A stretch of 64,000 nt of DNA from Comamonas fluminis (GTDB lineage Bacteria; Pseudomonadota; Gammaproteobacteria; Burkholderiales; Burkholderiaceae_C), in the NCBI RefSeq assembly GCF_019186805.1, contig NZ_CP066783.1, positions 62,001 to 126,000 of the forward strand, written 5' to 3'. Positions 1 to 8,598 of the stretch are shown one piece after another. A model generated the notes under the pieces. It made no database searches, was not told the DNA's origin, and saw nothing but the letters and a program-made list of their open reading frames with translations. The position numbers were made by a program, and so were the translations under genes. The first letter of the stretch is position 1; every line of letters starts with the position of its first letter.

Positions 1-667
1 GCAGCGACAGCTTTTTCAGTCCTAAAAAACGTGCCACAAACTCCGCCTGCATATCGTCCTTGCGGTTGAAGGACAGATAGGGCAGCTGGTTGAAGTTCTT
101 GCGCGTCAGCCCCTGCGGTAGCTTCTCCTGTGCGAATTCGGCCGATGCCACGGCCACATAGCGCATGGCGCCCAGCGGCTGCACCGTGCAGCCCCTCAGT
201 GCCTGATTCAGCGTGGTCACGCAGCCCATGACTTGACCGGATCTCAGCAACTCCTGCGTGAAGTCCTGATCGTCCACCACCACTTCCAGCGGCAGGCCGC
301 TGCGCACCAGCTCATCAAGCGCCGTCATGGCCCAGGTGGCAATGCTGTCGGCATTGATGGCGATGGAGACAATCTCGCCCGCCAGGCTCTGCCCCGTCTG
401 TGGTGCCAGCTCCTGCAATTCATGCGCCAGATCAGCGCGCAGCAGGCGCAGCTGCTTGGCATGCTTGAGCAGCAAACGCCCCGCGCTCGTCGGCTTGACG
501 GGGCGCGTGCGCTCCACCAGCACCGAGCCGACTTGCGCCTCCAGCGCACGCAGACGCTGAGATACGGCGGACTGGGTGATGTGCAGCTTTTGCGCAGCGC
601 GTTCAAAGCCGCCTTCTTCGACGATGGCGGCCAGACATTCCAGTGCGGCAGGGTCCCAGGAATTCAT
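1..667 (-). CDS. LysR-family regulator, ArgP/LysG-like (3' end cut by window edge)
   Basis: Reading leftwards from the ATG at 667, an open frame of 222 residues runs off the window. The N-terminus (residues 1-65) is a LysR winged helix with the stretch ITQSAVSQRLRALE, and the early AALECLAAIVEEGGFERAA resembles ArgP/LysG proteins, which sense basic amino acids. The visible part of the effector domain starts near residue 90. It diverges from the dadA-like gene with an 84 bp gap. Family knowledge: ArgP/LysG usually sits beside a LysE/ArgO exporter. Here the partner is an amino-acid dehydrogenase, so regulation of that gene is inferred from position only. Confidence 0.85.
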   Translation of the reverse strand, partial: MNSWDPAALECLAAIVEEGGFERAAQKLHITQSAVSQRLRALEAQVGSVLVERTRPVKPTSAGRLLLKHAKQLRLLRADLAHELQELAPQTGQSLAGEIVSIAINADSIATWAMTALDELVRSGLPLEVVVDDQDFTQELLRSGQVMGCVTTLNQALRGCTVQPLGAMRYVAVASAEFAQEKLPQGLTRKNFNQLPYLSFNRKDDMQAEFVARFLGLKKLSL

Positions 668-751
668 GAAATTTCCATTAGTAAAACTGATGAAACTGCT
701 GAAAATTTAATGATGCTTTTAGTCTGCCGCAAGAGTGCAGACACTGGGCGC

Positions 752-2092
752 ATGAACATCATCGTCCTCGGCGCCGGCATTATCGGCATCAGCACCGCCT
801 GGCATCTGCGCGAGCGCGGCCATCAAGTCACCGTGGTGGACCGCCAGGCTGGCCCCGCGCTGGAGACCAGCTTTGCCAACGGCGCGCAGATCTCTGTCAG
901 CTACTGCGAGCCCTGGGCCAATCGCCAGGCGCCGTGGAAGGCGCTGAAATGGATGTTCGACAAAGAAGCACCACTGCTGTTTCGCCCGCAGCTTGATTCG
1001 GCGCAGTGGCGCTGGTGTCTGCAGTTCCTGGCCCAGTGCAATGACAAGGCGTTCGCGCGCAATGTGCAGCAGATTGTGGCGCTGGGTGCATACAGCCATG
1101 CAGCGCTCAAAGACATGGTCAAAAAGACCGGCATCGAGTTCCAGCGACTGGAGCGTGGCATCGCCCATTTCTACAGCAGCCAGAAAGCGTTTGACGAGGC
1201 TGCAGAAGGCGTGGAACTGATGCGCCAGTACGGTGTGCAGCGTCGCCTCGTCAGCCGCGAAGAGCTGCTGAAAATCGAGCCTGCATTTACGCCGTATTCC
1301 GATCACATCGCCGGTGGCACGTTTACGGAAACCGATGAAAGCGGAGATGCGCGCGTCTTCACCGAAAAACTGGCCCAGTTGTGTGGGGCAGCGGGTGTGA
1401 ACTTCCTCTACCAGCACGACATTCTGAGCCTGCAGGCCGCACGCGCAGGCAAGCCCGCCAGCGTGCAGATTCGTGGCGAGGGCGGCACTGCTGCGCGCAC
1501 GCTGAGCGCGGATGCGGTGGTGGTTGCCTGCGGCTCCTACACGCCGCTGCTGCTCAAGCCACTGGGTGTGAATGTGCCCATCTATCCGGGCAAGGGTTAC
1601 AGCGCCACGCTGCCGCTGCTGCAGCCTGAAAAAGCGCCTGTGGTTTCCTCGATTGATGACAGTCGCAAGGTCGCCATGAGTCGTCTGGGCGATCATCTGC
1701 GTGTGGCGGGCACCATAGAGCTGGGCGGCTTCGATATGCGGCTGGATACGCCTACGGCGCGTGCACGCTGCGAAATGCTGGTCAAGCGCGTGGAAGAGCT
1801 GATGCCTGGCGTGTGCGACACGCGCCTGCCCGAAGAAGGTGGCGACCCGCAGTTCTGGTGCGGTCTGCGCCCTGCCACGCCCACCAACATCCCCTGCATT
1901 GGTGAGACACAGGCCGCAGGCATATGGATCAACGCAGGTCACGGCACACTGGGCTGGACGCATGGAGCAGGCTCTGGCAAGGCCATGGCTGCGCTGATGA
2001 GTGGCGAGCAGCCTGCGCTCGAATTCGGCTTCTGGGGCCGCAAATCACCAGTGCATGAACCTGCTGCGACTGCGGTATCCATGCGTGCTTGA
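752..2092 (+). CDS. dadA: D-amino-acid dehydrogenase small-subunit family (DadA-like FAD oxidoreductase)
   Basis: This 446-residue protein begins with a dinucleotide-binding fold, MNIIVLGAGIIGISTAWHL, followed by an acidic residue at the end of the second strand (VVDRQ). The C-terminus carries the DAO-family GLRPATPTNIP and INAGHGTLGWTHG segments that close over FAD. Such enzymes oxidatively deaminate D-amino acids and pass electrons to the respiratory chain from the inner face of the membrane. The frame stays open upstream to 233, but the flavin-binding motif starts at the ATG at 752, so the upstream part is taken as non-coding. It is divergent from the ArgP-like regulator. The exact substrate cannot be read from the sequence. 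Confidence 0.88.
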   Translation: MNIIVLGAGIIGISTAWHLRERGHQVTVVDRQAGPALETSFANGAQISVSYCEPWANRQAPWKALKWMFDKEAPLLFRPQLDSAQWRWCLQFLAQCNDKAFARNVQQIVALGAYSHAALKDMVKKTGIEFQRLERGIAHFYSSQKAFDEAAEGVELMRQYGVQRRLVSREELLKIEPAFTPYSDHIAGGTFTETDESGDARVFTEKLAQLCGAAGVNFLYQHDILSLQAARAGKPASVQIRGEGGTAARTLSADAVVVACGSYTPLLLKPLGVNVPIYPGKGYSATLPLLQPEKAPVVSSIDDSRKVAMSRLGDHLRVAGTIELGGFDMRLDTPTARARCEMLVKRVEELMPGVCDTRLPEEGGDPQFWCGLRPATPTNIPCIGETQAAGIWINAGHGTLGWTHGAGSGKAMAALMSGEQPALEFGFWGRKSPVHEPAATAVSMRA

Positions 2093-2195
2093 TGATTCAC
2101 AAAATTAATGAATTTCTAGTAAAAACCCTGAACTACATCGGTTGACGAGTTGGCGTGGCGAGGATGAAAATTACCACGTTAACTAAATATCAACC

Positions 2196-2873
2196 ATGCA
2201 GATTCAGCCCATTCTTCTGAGCAACGGTCTGCCGCTAGGCACCGTCTACGGCGTGTTGCTCAATGACCGCGCCACCGTGGCGCGGCTGTCACCTCAGTTC
2301 GACAGCGCGCCCTACAAGGCTGCGCCCAAGGCCCCGGTGCTCTACATCAAGCCGCGCAACACCTTTGCAGGTGAGGCTGCGGTGGTTGCTGTGCCTGCGG
2401 ACCCCGGCTTGGTGCGCATCGATGCCACCATCGGCCTGGTGATCGGCAAAACTGCGACGAGTGTTTCTGTCGATCAGGCGCTCAGCCATATAGCGGGCCT
2501 GATGGTGGTGAGCGATGTCACGCTGCCGCACGAGAACTACTACCGGCCCGCCATTCGCCAGCGAGACCGCGATGGCTTTTGCCCCATGAGTGCTGTGCTG
2601 ACACCGCAGGCAGGCTTTGATCTGGAAAGCGCCACGCTCAGCATTTCCATCAATGGGCAGAGCGCTTATGAACGCAGCTTTGCCAGCCTGGTGCGACCTG
2701 CTGCGCAGTTGATTGCCGATGTGACGGAGTTCATGACTCTGGCCGCCGGTGATGTGCTGCTGCTGGGCCCCGGTGAAGCTTCGCCTGAGGCACGCCCGGG
2801 TGACCAGATCAGGATTGTGGTGCCAGGCCTTGGTGAATTGAGCCACAGCGTGGTTGAGGAGAAGCTGGCATGA
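2196..2873 (+). CDS. hpaG1: HpaG1, homoprotocatechuate pathway isomerase/decarboxylase subunit
   Basis: A 225-residue fumarylacetoacetate-hydrolase (FAH) fold protein and first gene of the hpa operon. The FAH core is visible in LYIKPRNTF, in the acidic metal-binding region around IDATIGLVIGK, in MVVSDVTLPHE and in the C-terminal LAAGDVLLLGPGE. In E. coli the two halves are fused in HpaG (HpcE), which decarboxylates 5-oxo-pent-3-ene-1,2,5-tricarboxylate and isomerises the product. Here the halves are separate genes overlapping by four bases (ATGA) with hpaG2, suggesting translational coupling and a hetero-oligomer. A possible TTGACG -35 box lies at 2142-2147 in the 103 bp leader. Confidence 0.93.
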   Translation: MQIQPILLSNGLPLGTVYGVLLNDRATVARLSPQFDSAPYKAAPKAPVLYIKPRNTFAGEAAVVAVPADPGLVRIDATIGLVIGKTATSVSVDQALSHIAGLMVVSDVTLPHENYYRPAIRQRDRDGFCPMSAVLTPQAGFDLESATLSISINGQSAYERSFASLVRPAAQLIADVTEFMTLAAGDVLLLGPGEASPEARPGDQIRIVVPGLGELSHSVVEEKLA

Positions 2874-3634
2874 AGCACGGACGCGTTATCTACCAGGGCC
2901 AGACACTGGCGGTGACCGAAAGCGCCGATGGCCGCGTGCAGCTGCCCGATGGACGTCTGGTTTCCGATTCAGAGCTGCACTGGCTGCCGCCCATGGACTT
3001 CGGCACCATCTTCGCGCTGGGCCTGAACTACGCCGACCACGCCAAGGAAATCGCCTTCAACAAAGCGCCCGAGGAACCACTGGTTTTCCTCAAAGGCCCC
3101 AATGCCTTGAACGGCCACCGTGGCCACACACGCCGCCCGTCCGACGTGACGTACATGCACTTTGAATGCGAGCTGGGCGTGGTGATTGGCAAGACCTGCC
3201 GCAACGTCAAAAAGGAAGACGCATACAGTGTGGTGGCAGGCTATGTAACGGCTAACGACTACGCCATACGGGACTATCTGGAAAATTTTTACCGCCCCAA
3301 TCTGCGTGTCAAAAACCGCGATGGTGCAACGCCCGTGGGGCCCTGGTTTGTCGATGCTGCCGACATTGCTGACCCCATGAATTTGCGCCTGCGTAGCTGG
3401 GTCAATGGTGAACTTAAACAGGATGGCAATACCGGCGACATGGTGCACAGCATCCCATCGCTGATCGCCCATTTGTCGAGCTTTATGACGCTCAATCCCG
3501 GCGACCTGATTCTGACCGGTACCCCCGACGGTGTGGCCGATTCCAAGGTGGGCGACGAGATCGTGACCGAGATCGAAGGCGTTGGCCGTCTCGTCAATTT
3601 CATCGGCGGCGACGAGCTGCTGGCACAGCGCTGA
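2870..3634 (+). CDS. hpaG2: HpaG2, homoprotocatechuate pathway decarboxylase subunit
   Basis: A 254-residue FAH-family protein. Typical motifs are IFALGLNYADHAKE, the metal-ligand stretch HFECELGVVIGK, the NDYAIRDYLENFYRPN segment, VKNRDGATPVGPW and the terminal GDLILTGTPDGVA. It is the partner of hpaG1 and converts 5-carboxymethyl-2-oxo-hex-3-ene-1,6-dioate type intermediates, losing CO2 to give 2-hydroxyhepta-2,4-dienedioate. It starts inside the last codons of hpaG1 and is followed after 26 bp by hpaE, with an AGGAGA ribosome-binding site before the hpaE start. Confidence 0.94.
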   Translation: MKHGRVIYQGQTLAVTESADGRVQLPDGRLVSDSELHWLPPMDFGTIFALGLNYADHAKEIAFNKAPEEPLVFLKGPNALNGHRGHTRRPSDVTYMHFECELGVVIGKTCRNVKKEDAYSVVAGYVTANDYAIRDYLENFYRPNLRVKNRDGATPVGPWFVDAADIADPMNLRLRSWVNGELKQDGNTGDMVHSIPSLIAHLSSFMTLNPGDLILTGTPDGVADSKVGDEIVTEIEGVGRLVNFIGGDELLAQR

Positions 3635-3660
3635 GCGCTGCAGAATTTCAGGAGAAAACC

Positions 3661-5118
3661 ATGCGTATCGATCACCTGATCAATGGCAAGCAAGTCGCAG
3701 GAAAAGACTATTTCGAGACCGTCAACCCCGCCACGCAAGAAGTGCTGGCCGAAGTCGCATCCGGCGGTGCGGCCGAGGTGGATGCCGCCGTGGCTGCTGC
3801 CAAAGACGCCTTCCCCAAATGGGCCAATACACCAGCCGCCGACCGCGCAAAACTGGTGCGCAAGCTGGGCGAGCTGATCGCCAAGCATGTGCCAGAAATT
3901 GCTGAAACCGAGACCAACGACTGCGGCCAGACCATCAGTCAGACCGGCAAGCAACTGGTGCCACGCGCGGCCGACAACTTCACCTACTTTGCCGAAATGT
4001 GCACGCGGGTGGACGGCCACACCTACCCCACGCCCACGCACCTGAACTACACGCTGTTTCACCCCGTGGGCGTGTGCGCGCTGATCTCGCCGTGGAACGT
4101 GCCCTTCATGACCGCCACCTGGAAGGTTGCGCCCTGCATCGCCTTTGGCAATACGGCGGTGCTCAAGATGAGCGAGCTGTCGCCCATGACCGCCGCCCGT
4201 CTGGGTGAGCTGGCGCTGGAGGCCGGCATACCCGCAGGCGTGCTGAACCTGGTGCACGGCTACGGCAAGGACGCCGGCGAGCCGCTGGTGGCGCACCGCG
4301 ATGTGCGCGCCGTGTCCTTCACTGGATCGACGGCTACCGGCAACCGCATCGTGCAGGCTGCAGGCCTCAAGAAATTCAGCATGGAGCTGGGCGGCAAGAG
4401 CCCGTTCGTGATTTTTGACGATGCAGACTTTGAACGCGCACTCGACGCCGCCGTGTTCATGATCTTCAGTAACAACGGCGAGCGCTGCACCGCGGGCAGC
4501 CGCATCCTGGTGCAAAAAGGCATTTACGCCAAGTTTGTCGATCGCTTTGTGGAACGCGCCAAGCGCATCACAGTGGGCGACCCGCTGGATGAGAAAACCA
4601 TCGTCGGCCCCATGATCAGTCAGGGCCATTTGGCCAAGGTGCGCAGCTATATCGAGCTGGGCCAGAAGGAGGGCGCACAAATGCTGTGCGGTGGCCTGGA
4701 TGCACCTGTGTTGCCCGACCGTGTGAAGAACGGCAACTATGTGCTGCCCACGGTGTTTGCTGATGTTCAGAATTCCATGCGCATTGCGCAGGAAGAAATC
4801 TTTGGCCCTGTGGCCTGCATCATCCCGTTCAGCGACGAGGCCGAGGCGATCCGCCTGGCCAATGACATTCAGTACGGCCTGTCCAGCTATGTGTGGACCG
4901 AGAACATCGGCAAGGCCCACCGCGTGGCAGCAGCGGTGGAAGCGGGCATGTGCTTTGTCAACAGCCAGAACGTGCGCGATTTGCGCCAGCCCTTTGGCGG
5001 CACCAAGGCCAGCGGCACGGGCCGCGAAGGTGGCACCTGGAGCTACGAAGTGTTCTGCGAGCCCAAAAACGTGGCCGTGTCCATGGGCAGCCACCATATT
5101 CCGCACTGGGGCGTGTGA
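3661..5118 (+). CDS. hpaE: 5-carboxymethyl-2-hydroxymuconate semialdehyde dehydrogenase
   Basis: A 485-residue aldehyde dehydrogenase that oxidises the ring-cleavage product CHMS to 5-carboxymethyl-2-hydroxymuconate using NAD. The ALDH signatures are present: SPWNVPF for cofactor binding near 143, FTGSTATG near 220, the general-base Glu242 in MELGGKSPF and the catalytic Cys276 in NNGERCTAGS. It also has the EEIFGPV and PFGGTKASG blocks. Length and the TRVDGHTYP region match HpaE rather than generic ALDHs. It sits between hpaG2 and the Bug-type gene in one co-directional operon. The 100 bp gap after it carries a copy of dispersed repeat family A. Confidence 0.95.
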   Translation: MRIDHLINGKQVAGKDYFETVNPATQEVLAEVASGGAAEVDAAVAAAKDAFPKWANTPAADRAKLVRKLGELIAKHVPEIAETETNDCGQTISQTGKQLVPRAADNFTYFAEMCTRVDGHTYPTPTHLNYTLFHPVGVCALISPWNVPFMTATWKVAPCIAFGNTAVLKMSELSPMTAARLGELALEAGIPAGVLNLVHGYGKDAGEPLVAHRDVRAVSFTGSTATGNRIVQAAGLKKFSMELGGKSPFVIFDDADFERALDAAVFMIFSNNGERCTAGSRILVQKGIYAKFVDRFVERAKRITVGDPLDEKTIVGPMISQGHLAKVRSYIELGQKEGAQMLCGGLDAPVLPDRVKNGNYVLPTVFADVQNSMRIAQEEIFGPVACIIPFSDEAEAIRLANDIQYGLSSYVWTENIGKAHRVAAAVEAGMCFVNSQNVRDLRQPFGGTKASGTGREGGTWSYEVFCEPKNVAVSMGSHHIPHWGV

Positions 5119-5142
5119 GCGGTTTCAGGCGAGCAGGAAAAG

Positions 5143-5185
5143 CATCAAATTTGATAGCTGCAAGCGCTTTATTTAAAGGCGCTGA
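5143..5185 (+). repeat. Dispersed repeat family A, copy 1
   Basis: The gap after hpaE contains TTTGATAGCTG followed by AGCGCTTTA and TAAAGGCGCT, which can fold as a small hairpin. The TGATAGCTG plus GCGCTT pairing recurs at many gene ends in this window, so this is a repeat copy rather than an ordinary terminator, although the hairpin could act as one. Confidence 0.7.
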
Positions 5186-5218
5186 AGATATAAAAGATTA
5201 GCAAGTACAGGAGAGAGC

Positions 5219-6193
5219 ATGCAACGTCGTCATTTTCTTCAGGCCAGCGCAGCGTGTTCGCTGGCGTCGGTGGCGGGCTTGTCCATGGCACAGCCCGGCG
5301 CCTGGCCCAGCAAGCCGGTTCGCATTGTGGTTCCGTTCACGCCCGGAGGCACAACCGACATGGTGGCTCGCCTGATTGGTGTGGAGCTGAGCAAGCAGCT
5401 GGGCCAGCCTGTCATCGTGGAAAACAAGCCTGGCGCAGGCACGGTGATTGGCGTGGACCATGTGGCCAAGCAGCCTGCTGATGGCTACACCTTTGTCTGC
5501 GTTGCCAACAGCTTTACCGCCAATAAAACGCTGGTGAAAAACCTGCCCTATGACACGACCAAGGACCTGCAGCCCGTGGCGCTGATGGGCTTGTCGGAGC
5601 ATGTGCTGGCCACGCACCCCAAGAGCGGCCTGAAGACGCTGGACGACCTCAAGAAAGCGGCGCAGGCGAAGTCTGGTGCGTTGACCTATGCCTCGTTTGG
5701 CAACGGCACTTCGGCGCACCTGTCTGGCGCCTTGCTGTGCCAGATGATGGGCATTGACATGATTCACGTGCCCTACAAAGGCCAGGGGCCAGCGCTGACC
5801 GATCTGCTGGGTGGTCAGGTTACCGCCATGTTTGGCAACTGGTCTGAATTCCGTGGCCATATCGAAAGCGGCAAGCTGGTGGCGCTGGGCATGGCAACCA
5901 GACAGCGTTCGCGCTTCGCACCGAATGTGCCCACGCTGGCGGAGCAGGGCGTGGCGCTGGAATCGAATTCCTGGCAGGGGCTGCTGGCACCTGCGGGCAC
6001 GCCAGACGCCATCGTGCAGCGCCTGAATGCCGAGGTCAGCAAGGCGCTGGCGTCACCCAATGTGGTCAAGGTGTTCAATGAAAGCGGCGTGGTTTCACAA
6101 GCCGGTTCCGTGGCGCAGTTCACCAGCTTTGTAGGCAGTGAAATTGGCAAGTACGGCGACATCATTCGCCGCGCCAATATCAGCATTGGATAG
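5219..6193 (+). CDS. Bug-family (TctC-like) periplasmic substrate-binding protein
   Basis: A 324-residue protein with an N-terminal export signal. MQRRHFLQAS carries a twin arginine, then a hydrophobic stretch and a likely cleavage near SMAQP. The mature part has the Bug/TctC signatures KPVRIVVPFTPGGTTD and the pocket-lining DHVAKQPADGYT. Family knowledge: Bug proteins bind small carboxylates for tripartite tricarboxylate transporters. No TctA or TctB membrane gene is nearby, so this is an orphan binding protein. Its place inside the hpa operon, between hpaE and hpaD, suggests it binds a phenylacetate-type acid. That is inference only. An AGGAGAGAG ribosome-binding site precedes the ATG. Confidence 0.9.
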   Translation: MQRRHFLQASAACSLASVAGLSMAQPGAWPSKPVRIVVPFTPGGTTDMVARLIGVELSKQLGQPVIVENKPGAGTVIGVDHVAKQPADGYTFVCVANSFTANKTLVKNLPYDTTKDLQPVALMGLSEHVLATHPKSGLKTLDDLKKAAQAKSGALTYASFGNGTSAHLSGALLCQMMGIDMIHVPYKGQGPALTDLLGGQVTAMFGNWSEFRGHIESGKLVALGMATRQRSRFAPNVPTLAEQGVALESNSWQGLLAPAGTPDAIVQRLNAEVSKALASPNVVKVFNESGVVSQAGSVAQFTSFVGSEIGKYGDIIRRANISIG

Positions 6194-6195
6194 AA

Positions 6196-6262
6196 ATGGC
6201 TCCCCCTGAGGGGACGGCAGCCTTTGCTGCGGGGCGGCGTGGCCGACCCAGGCACTTGCTGG
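6196..6262. repeat. Dispersed GC-rich repeat family B, copy 1
   Basis: Immediately after the Bug gene stop the sequence CCCCCTGAGGGG and CTGCGGGGCGGC appears. It matches the GC-rich palindromic blocks at 25855-25930 and others in this window. No gene is seen in the 147 bp gap. Confidence 0.6.
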
Positions 6263-6340
6263 TTGTCCTAGGCTTGAATTGCGTCAGTTTTTTGGGGCGC
6301 GGAAAAGTCTTTCATTGGTCAGGATTGCAAAGGAAAAGTT

Positions 6341-7264
6341 ATGGGAAAGCTTGCACTGGCAGCCAAGATCACGCATGTGCCGTCCATCTATCTGAGCGAG
6401 CTGGATGGCCCGCGCAAAGGCACGCGCCAGGATGCGATTGACGGCCTCAAGGAGATCGGTCAGCGCTGCCGTGATCTGGGCGTGGATACGCTGGTGGTTT
6501 TTGATACGCACTGGCTGGTCAATGCCAACTATCACGTGCTGTGCGGGCCGCACTTCAAGGGCCTGTACACCAGCAACGAGCTGCCGCATTTCATCAGCCA
6601 TATGCCATTCGAGTTTCCCGGCAACCCGCAGCTGGGCAAGCTGCTGGCGGCCGAGGCCAATGCGCTGGGTGTGGAGACACTGGCCCATGACGCCACCACG
6701 CTGGAGCCCGAATACGGCACGCTGGTGCCCATGCGGTATATGAACGCTGATCAGCACTTCAAGGTGGTGTCGGTATCGGCCATGTGCATGGCGCATTACC
6801 TCAACGACAGCGCACGACTGGGCTGGGCCATTCGCCGTGCGATTGAAGAGCATTACGACGGCACGGTGGCGATTCTGGCCAGCGGTTCCATGTCACATCG
6901 CTTTGCCCAGAATGGGCAGGCACCGGACTATGCATTCAAGATCTGGAGCCCGTTTCTGGAGCAGCTCGATCAGGAAGTCATCCGGCAGTGGAAGGCGGGC
7001 GAATGGGCCACTTTCTGCGGCATGCTGCCAGAGTACGCGGCGAAGGGGCATGGCGAAGGTTTCATGCATGACACCGCCATGCTGATGGGCGCTCTGGGCT
7101 GGTCGGCGTATGACGGCAAGGCCGAGATCGTGACCCCATATTTCGGGGCCTCGGGCACAGGCCAGCTCAATGCGGTATTCCCCGTCACACCGCAGGACGG
7201 GGCGGCCGTTCCTGCCGCGCAGGCATCTGCGGGCGCAGCGGCTTCGCTGGGTGCAAGACTCTAA
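6341..7264 (+). CDS. hpaD: 3,4-dihydroxyphenylacetate 2,3-dioxygenase (extradiol, LigB type)
   Basis: A 307-residue class III extradiol dioxygenase that opens homoprotocatechuate (3,4-dihydroxyphenylacetate) to 5-carboxymethyl-2-hydroxymuconate semialdehyde. The N-terminal ITHVPSIYLSE, the VVFDTHWLVN strand and the histidine-rich ELPHFISHMPF region are those of HpcB/HpaD enzymes, with ASGSMSHRF further on. The C-terminal about 20 residues are Ala-rich and look dispensable. It is followed after 19 bp by hpaF with a GAAGGAAGG Shine-Dalgarno element. Iron(II) ligation is assumed from the family. Confidence 0.94.
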   Translation: MGKLALAAKITHVPSIYLSELDGPRKGTRQDAIDGLKEIGQRCRDLGVDTLVVFDTHWLVNANYHVLCGPHFKGLYTSNELPHFISHMPFEFPGNPQLGKLLAAEANALGVETLAHDATTLEPEYGTLVPMRYMNADQHFKVVSVSAMCMAHYLNDSARLGWAIRRAIEEHYDGTVAILASGSMSHRFAQNGQAPDYAFKIWSPFLEQLDQEVIRQWKAGEWATFCGMLPEYAAKGHGEGFMHDTAMLMGALGWSAYDGKAEIVTPYFGASGTGQLNAVFPVTPQDGAAVPAAQASAGAAASLGARL

Positions 7265-7283
7265 GAAGAAGGAAGGCGAATTC

Positions 7284-7718
7284 ATGCCGCATGTCGTGAT
7301 TCTCTACACCGGCAATCTGGAGTCCTGCACCGACATGTCGGGGCTGTGCCGCAAGCTGGCGGACACCATGCAGACCGTGCGCGCCGAAGATGGCTCACAG
7401 GTCTTTCCCACGGGCGGCACGCGCGTGTTTGCCTACCCCGCGCCGCACTATGCCGTGGCCGATGGCGGCGCTGCTGGCATGGCTGCCGGTGGTGATGGGA
7501 ACTATGGCTTTATCTACCTCAATCTGCGCATGGGGCGCGGGCGCTCTGATGCGGTCAAGAAGCAGGCTGGTGATGCCCTGCTGCAATGCGCCAAAGCCCA
7601 TCTGCAGCCGGTGTTCGACAAGCATCACCTGGGGCTGACCGTGCAGGTCGATGAAGCGCCAGGGCAGGTTTATGACGGCAAGCACAGCACGTTGCATCCA
7701 CTTTTTGCAAAGCACTGA
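7284..7718 (+). CDS. hpaF: 5-carboxymethyl-2-hydroxymuconate delta-isomerase (CHMI)
   Basis: A 144-residue tautomerase-superfamily enzyme. The start at 7284 is chosen because it gives MPHVVILYT, placing proline directly after the initiator Met. The free N-terminal proline is the catalytic base in this superfamily. The protein isomerises 5-carboxymethyl-2-hydroxymuconate to its 2-oxo form before decarboxylation by HpaG. It is somewhat longer than the roughly 126 residues of the E. coli protein, with the extra length inside the middle [10 protein letters not shown] region. A strong GAAGAAGGAAGG ribosome-binding element lies just upstream. hpaH starts 2 bp after its stop. Confidence 0.92.
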   Translation: MPHVVILYTGNLESCTDMSGLCRKLADTMQTVRAEDGSQVFPTGGTRVFAYPAPHYAVADGGAAGMAAGGDGNYGFIYLNLRMGRGRSDAVKKQAGDALLQCAKAHLQPVFDKHHLGLTVQVDEAPGQVYDGKHSTLHPLFAKH

Positions 7719-7720
7719 AT

Positions 7721-8554
7721 ATGTTCTCTGAAGAACTCATCACACAACTGGCTCAGGAACTCGATGCCAGCGAAAAATCGCGCCAGCAGGTGGAGCATTT
7801 TTCCAAGCGTTTTGCGGGCATGACGATCGAAGATGGCTACCGCGTCTCGCGTGCCTGGGTGGCCATGCAACTGGCTGCTGGTCGCAAGGTCATAGGCCAC
7901 AAGATCGGCCTGACTTCACGCGCCATGCAGATGGCCAGCCAGATCGACGAGCCGGACTACGGTACTTTGCTCGACTCCATGCTTTATACGGCCAAACCCG
8001 GCGCAGTGCTTGAGATAATTGCATCCAATTTCATAGCGCCGCGGGTGGAGGTGGAGCTGGCTTTTGTGCTTAAGTCACCGCTGCGCGGGCCGGGTCTTGC
8101 AGGTGGCAAGGAAGTGACGCTGCAAGACGTGCTGGCCTCTACCGAATACATCACCCCGGCGATTGAAATCATTGACTCGCGCATCGAGCAGTTTGACCGC
8201 CACACCAAGGTCATGCGCAAGGTGTTTGACACCATCAGCGACAACGCGGCCAACGCTGGCATTGTGGTGGGCGCAAAGCGCGTTGATTCTGCAAGTCTGG
8301 ACCTGCCATGGTGCGGCGCCATCCTCCGCCAGAACGGTGTGGTGGAAGAGACCGGGCTGGCTGCTGGTGTGCAAGGCCACCCTGCGATTGGAGTGGCCTG
8401 GCTGGCCAACAAGCTGGCGCCATGGGGCGAGTTTCTGGAGGCCGGGCAGATTGTGCTGGCGGGGTCGTTTACGCGGCCTGTAGCAGCCAAGGCTGGCGAT
8501 GAATTTGAAGCGGATTACGGCGCGCTTGGAAAGCTGCAGTTTCGCTTCGTTTGA
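7721..8554 (+). CDS. hpaH: 2-oxo-hept-4-ene-1,7-dioate hydratase
   Basis: A 277-residue hydratase of the MhpD/HpaH family that adds water to 2-oxohept-4-enedioate to form 4-hydroxy-2-oxoheptanedioate. Diagnostic stretches are [23 protein letters not shown], the acidic Mg-binding [25 protein letters not shown], and [11 protein letters not shown] near the C-terminus. The segment between residues 88 and 107 (around [15 protein letters not shown]) is a few residues longer than in the E. coli enzyme. It is tightly linked to hpaF (2 bp) and is followed 44 bp later by gabD. Confidence 0.94.
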   Translation: MFSEELITQLAQELDASEKSRQQVEHFSKRFAGMTIEDGYRVSRAWVAMQLAAGRKVIGHKIGLTSRAMQMASQIDEPDYGTLLDSMLYTAKPGAVLEIIASNFIAPRVEVELAFVLKSPLRGPGLAGGKEVTLQDVLASTEYITPAIEIIDSRIEQFDRHTKVMRKVFDTISDNAANAGIVVGAKRVDSASLDLPWCGAILRQNGVVEETGLAAGVQGHPAIGVAWLANKLAPWGEFLEAGQIVLAGSFTRPVAAKAGDEFEADYGALGKLQFRFV

Positions 8555-8598
8555 GTTTGCATGGCTGGCGCGATCTGCGCGGCCATGAGGAGAGAGAA

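Noticed and set aside
233-751. Upstream extension of the dadA reading frame
   Set aside because: It runs antisense to the LysR regulator. The FAD-binding motif begins at the ATG at 752.
3289-5106. A long minus-strand frame opposite hpaE
   Set aside because: Same reasoning: it covers the well-conserved aldehyde dehydrogenase in antisense and has no family features.
8003-8036. A TGCTTGAGATAATTGC...TTTCATAGC stretch in hpaH resembling repeat family A
   Set aside because: Only short words match and the order differs. The region aligns to the normal hydratase loop with a few extra residues, so I do not call it a repeat.
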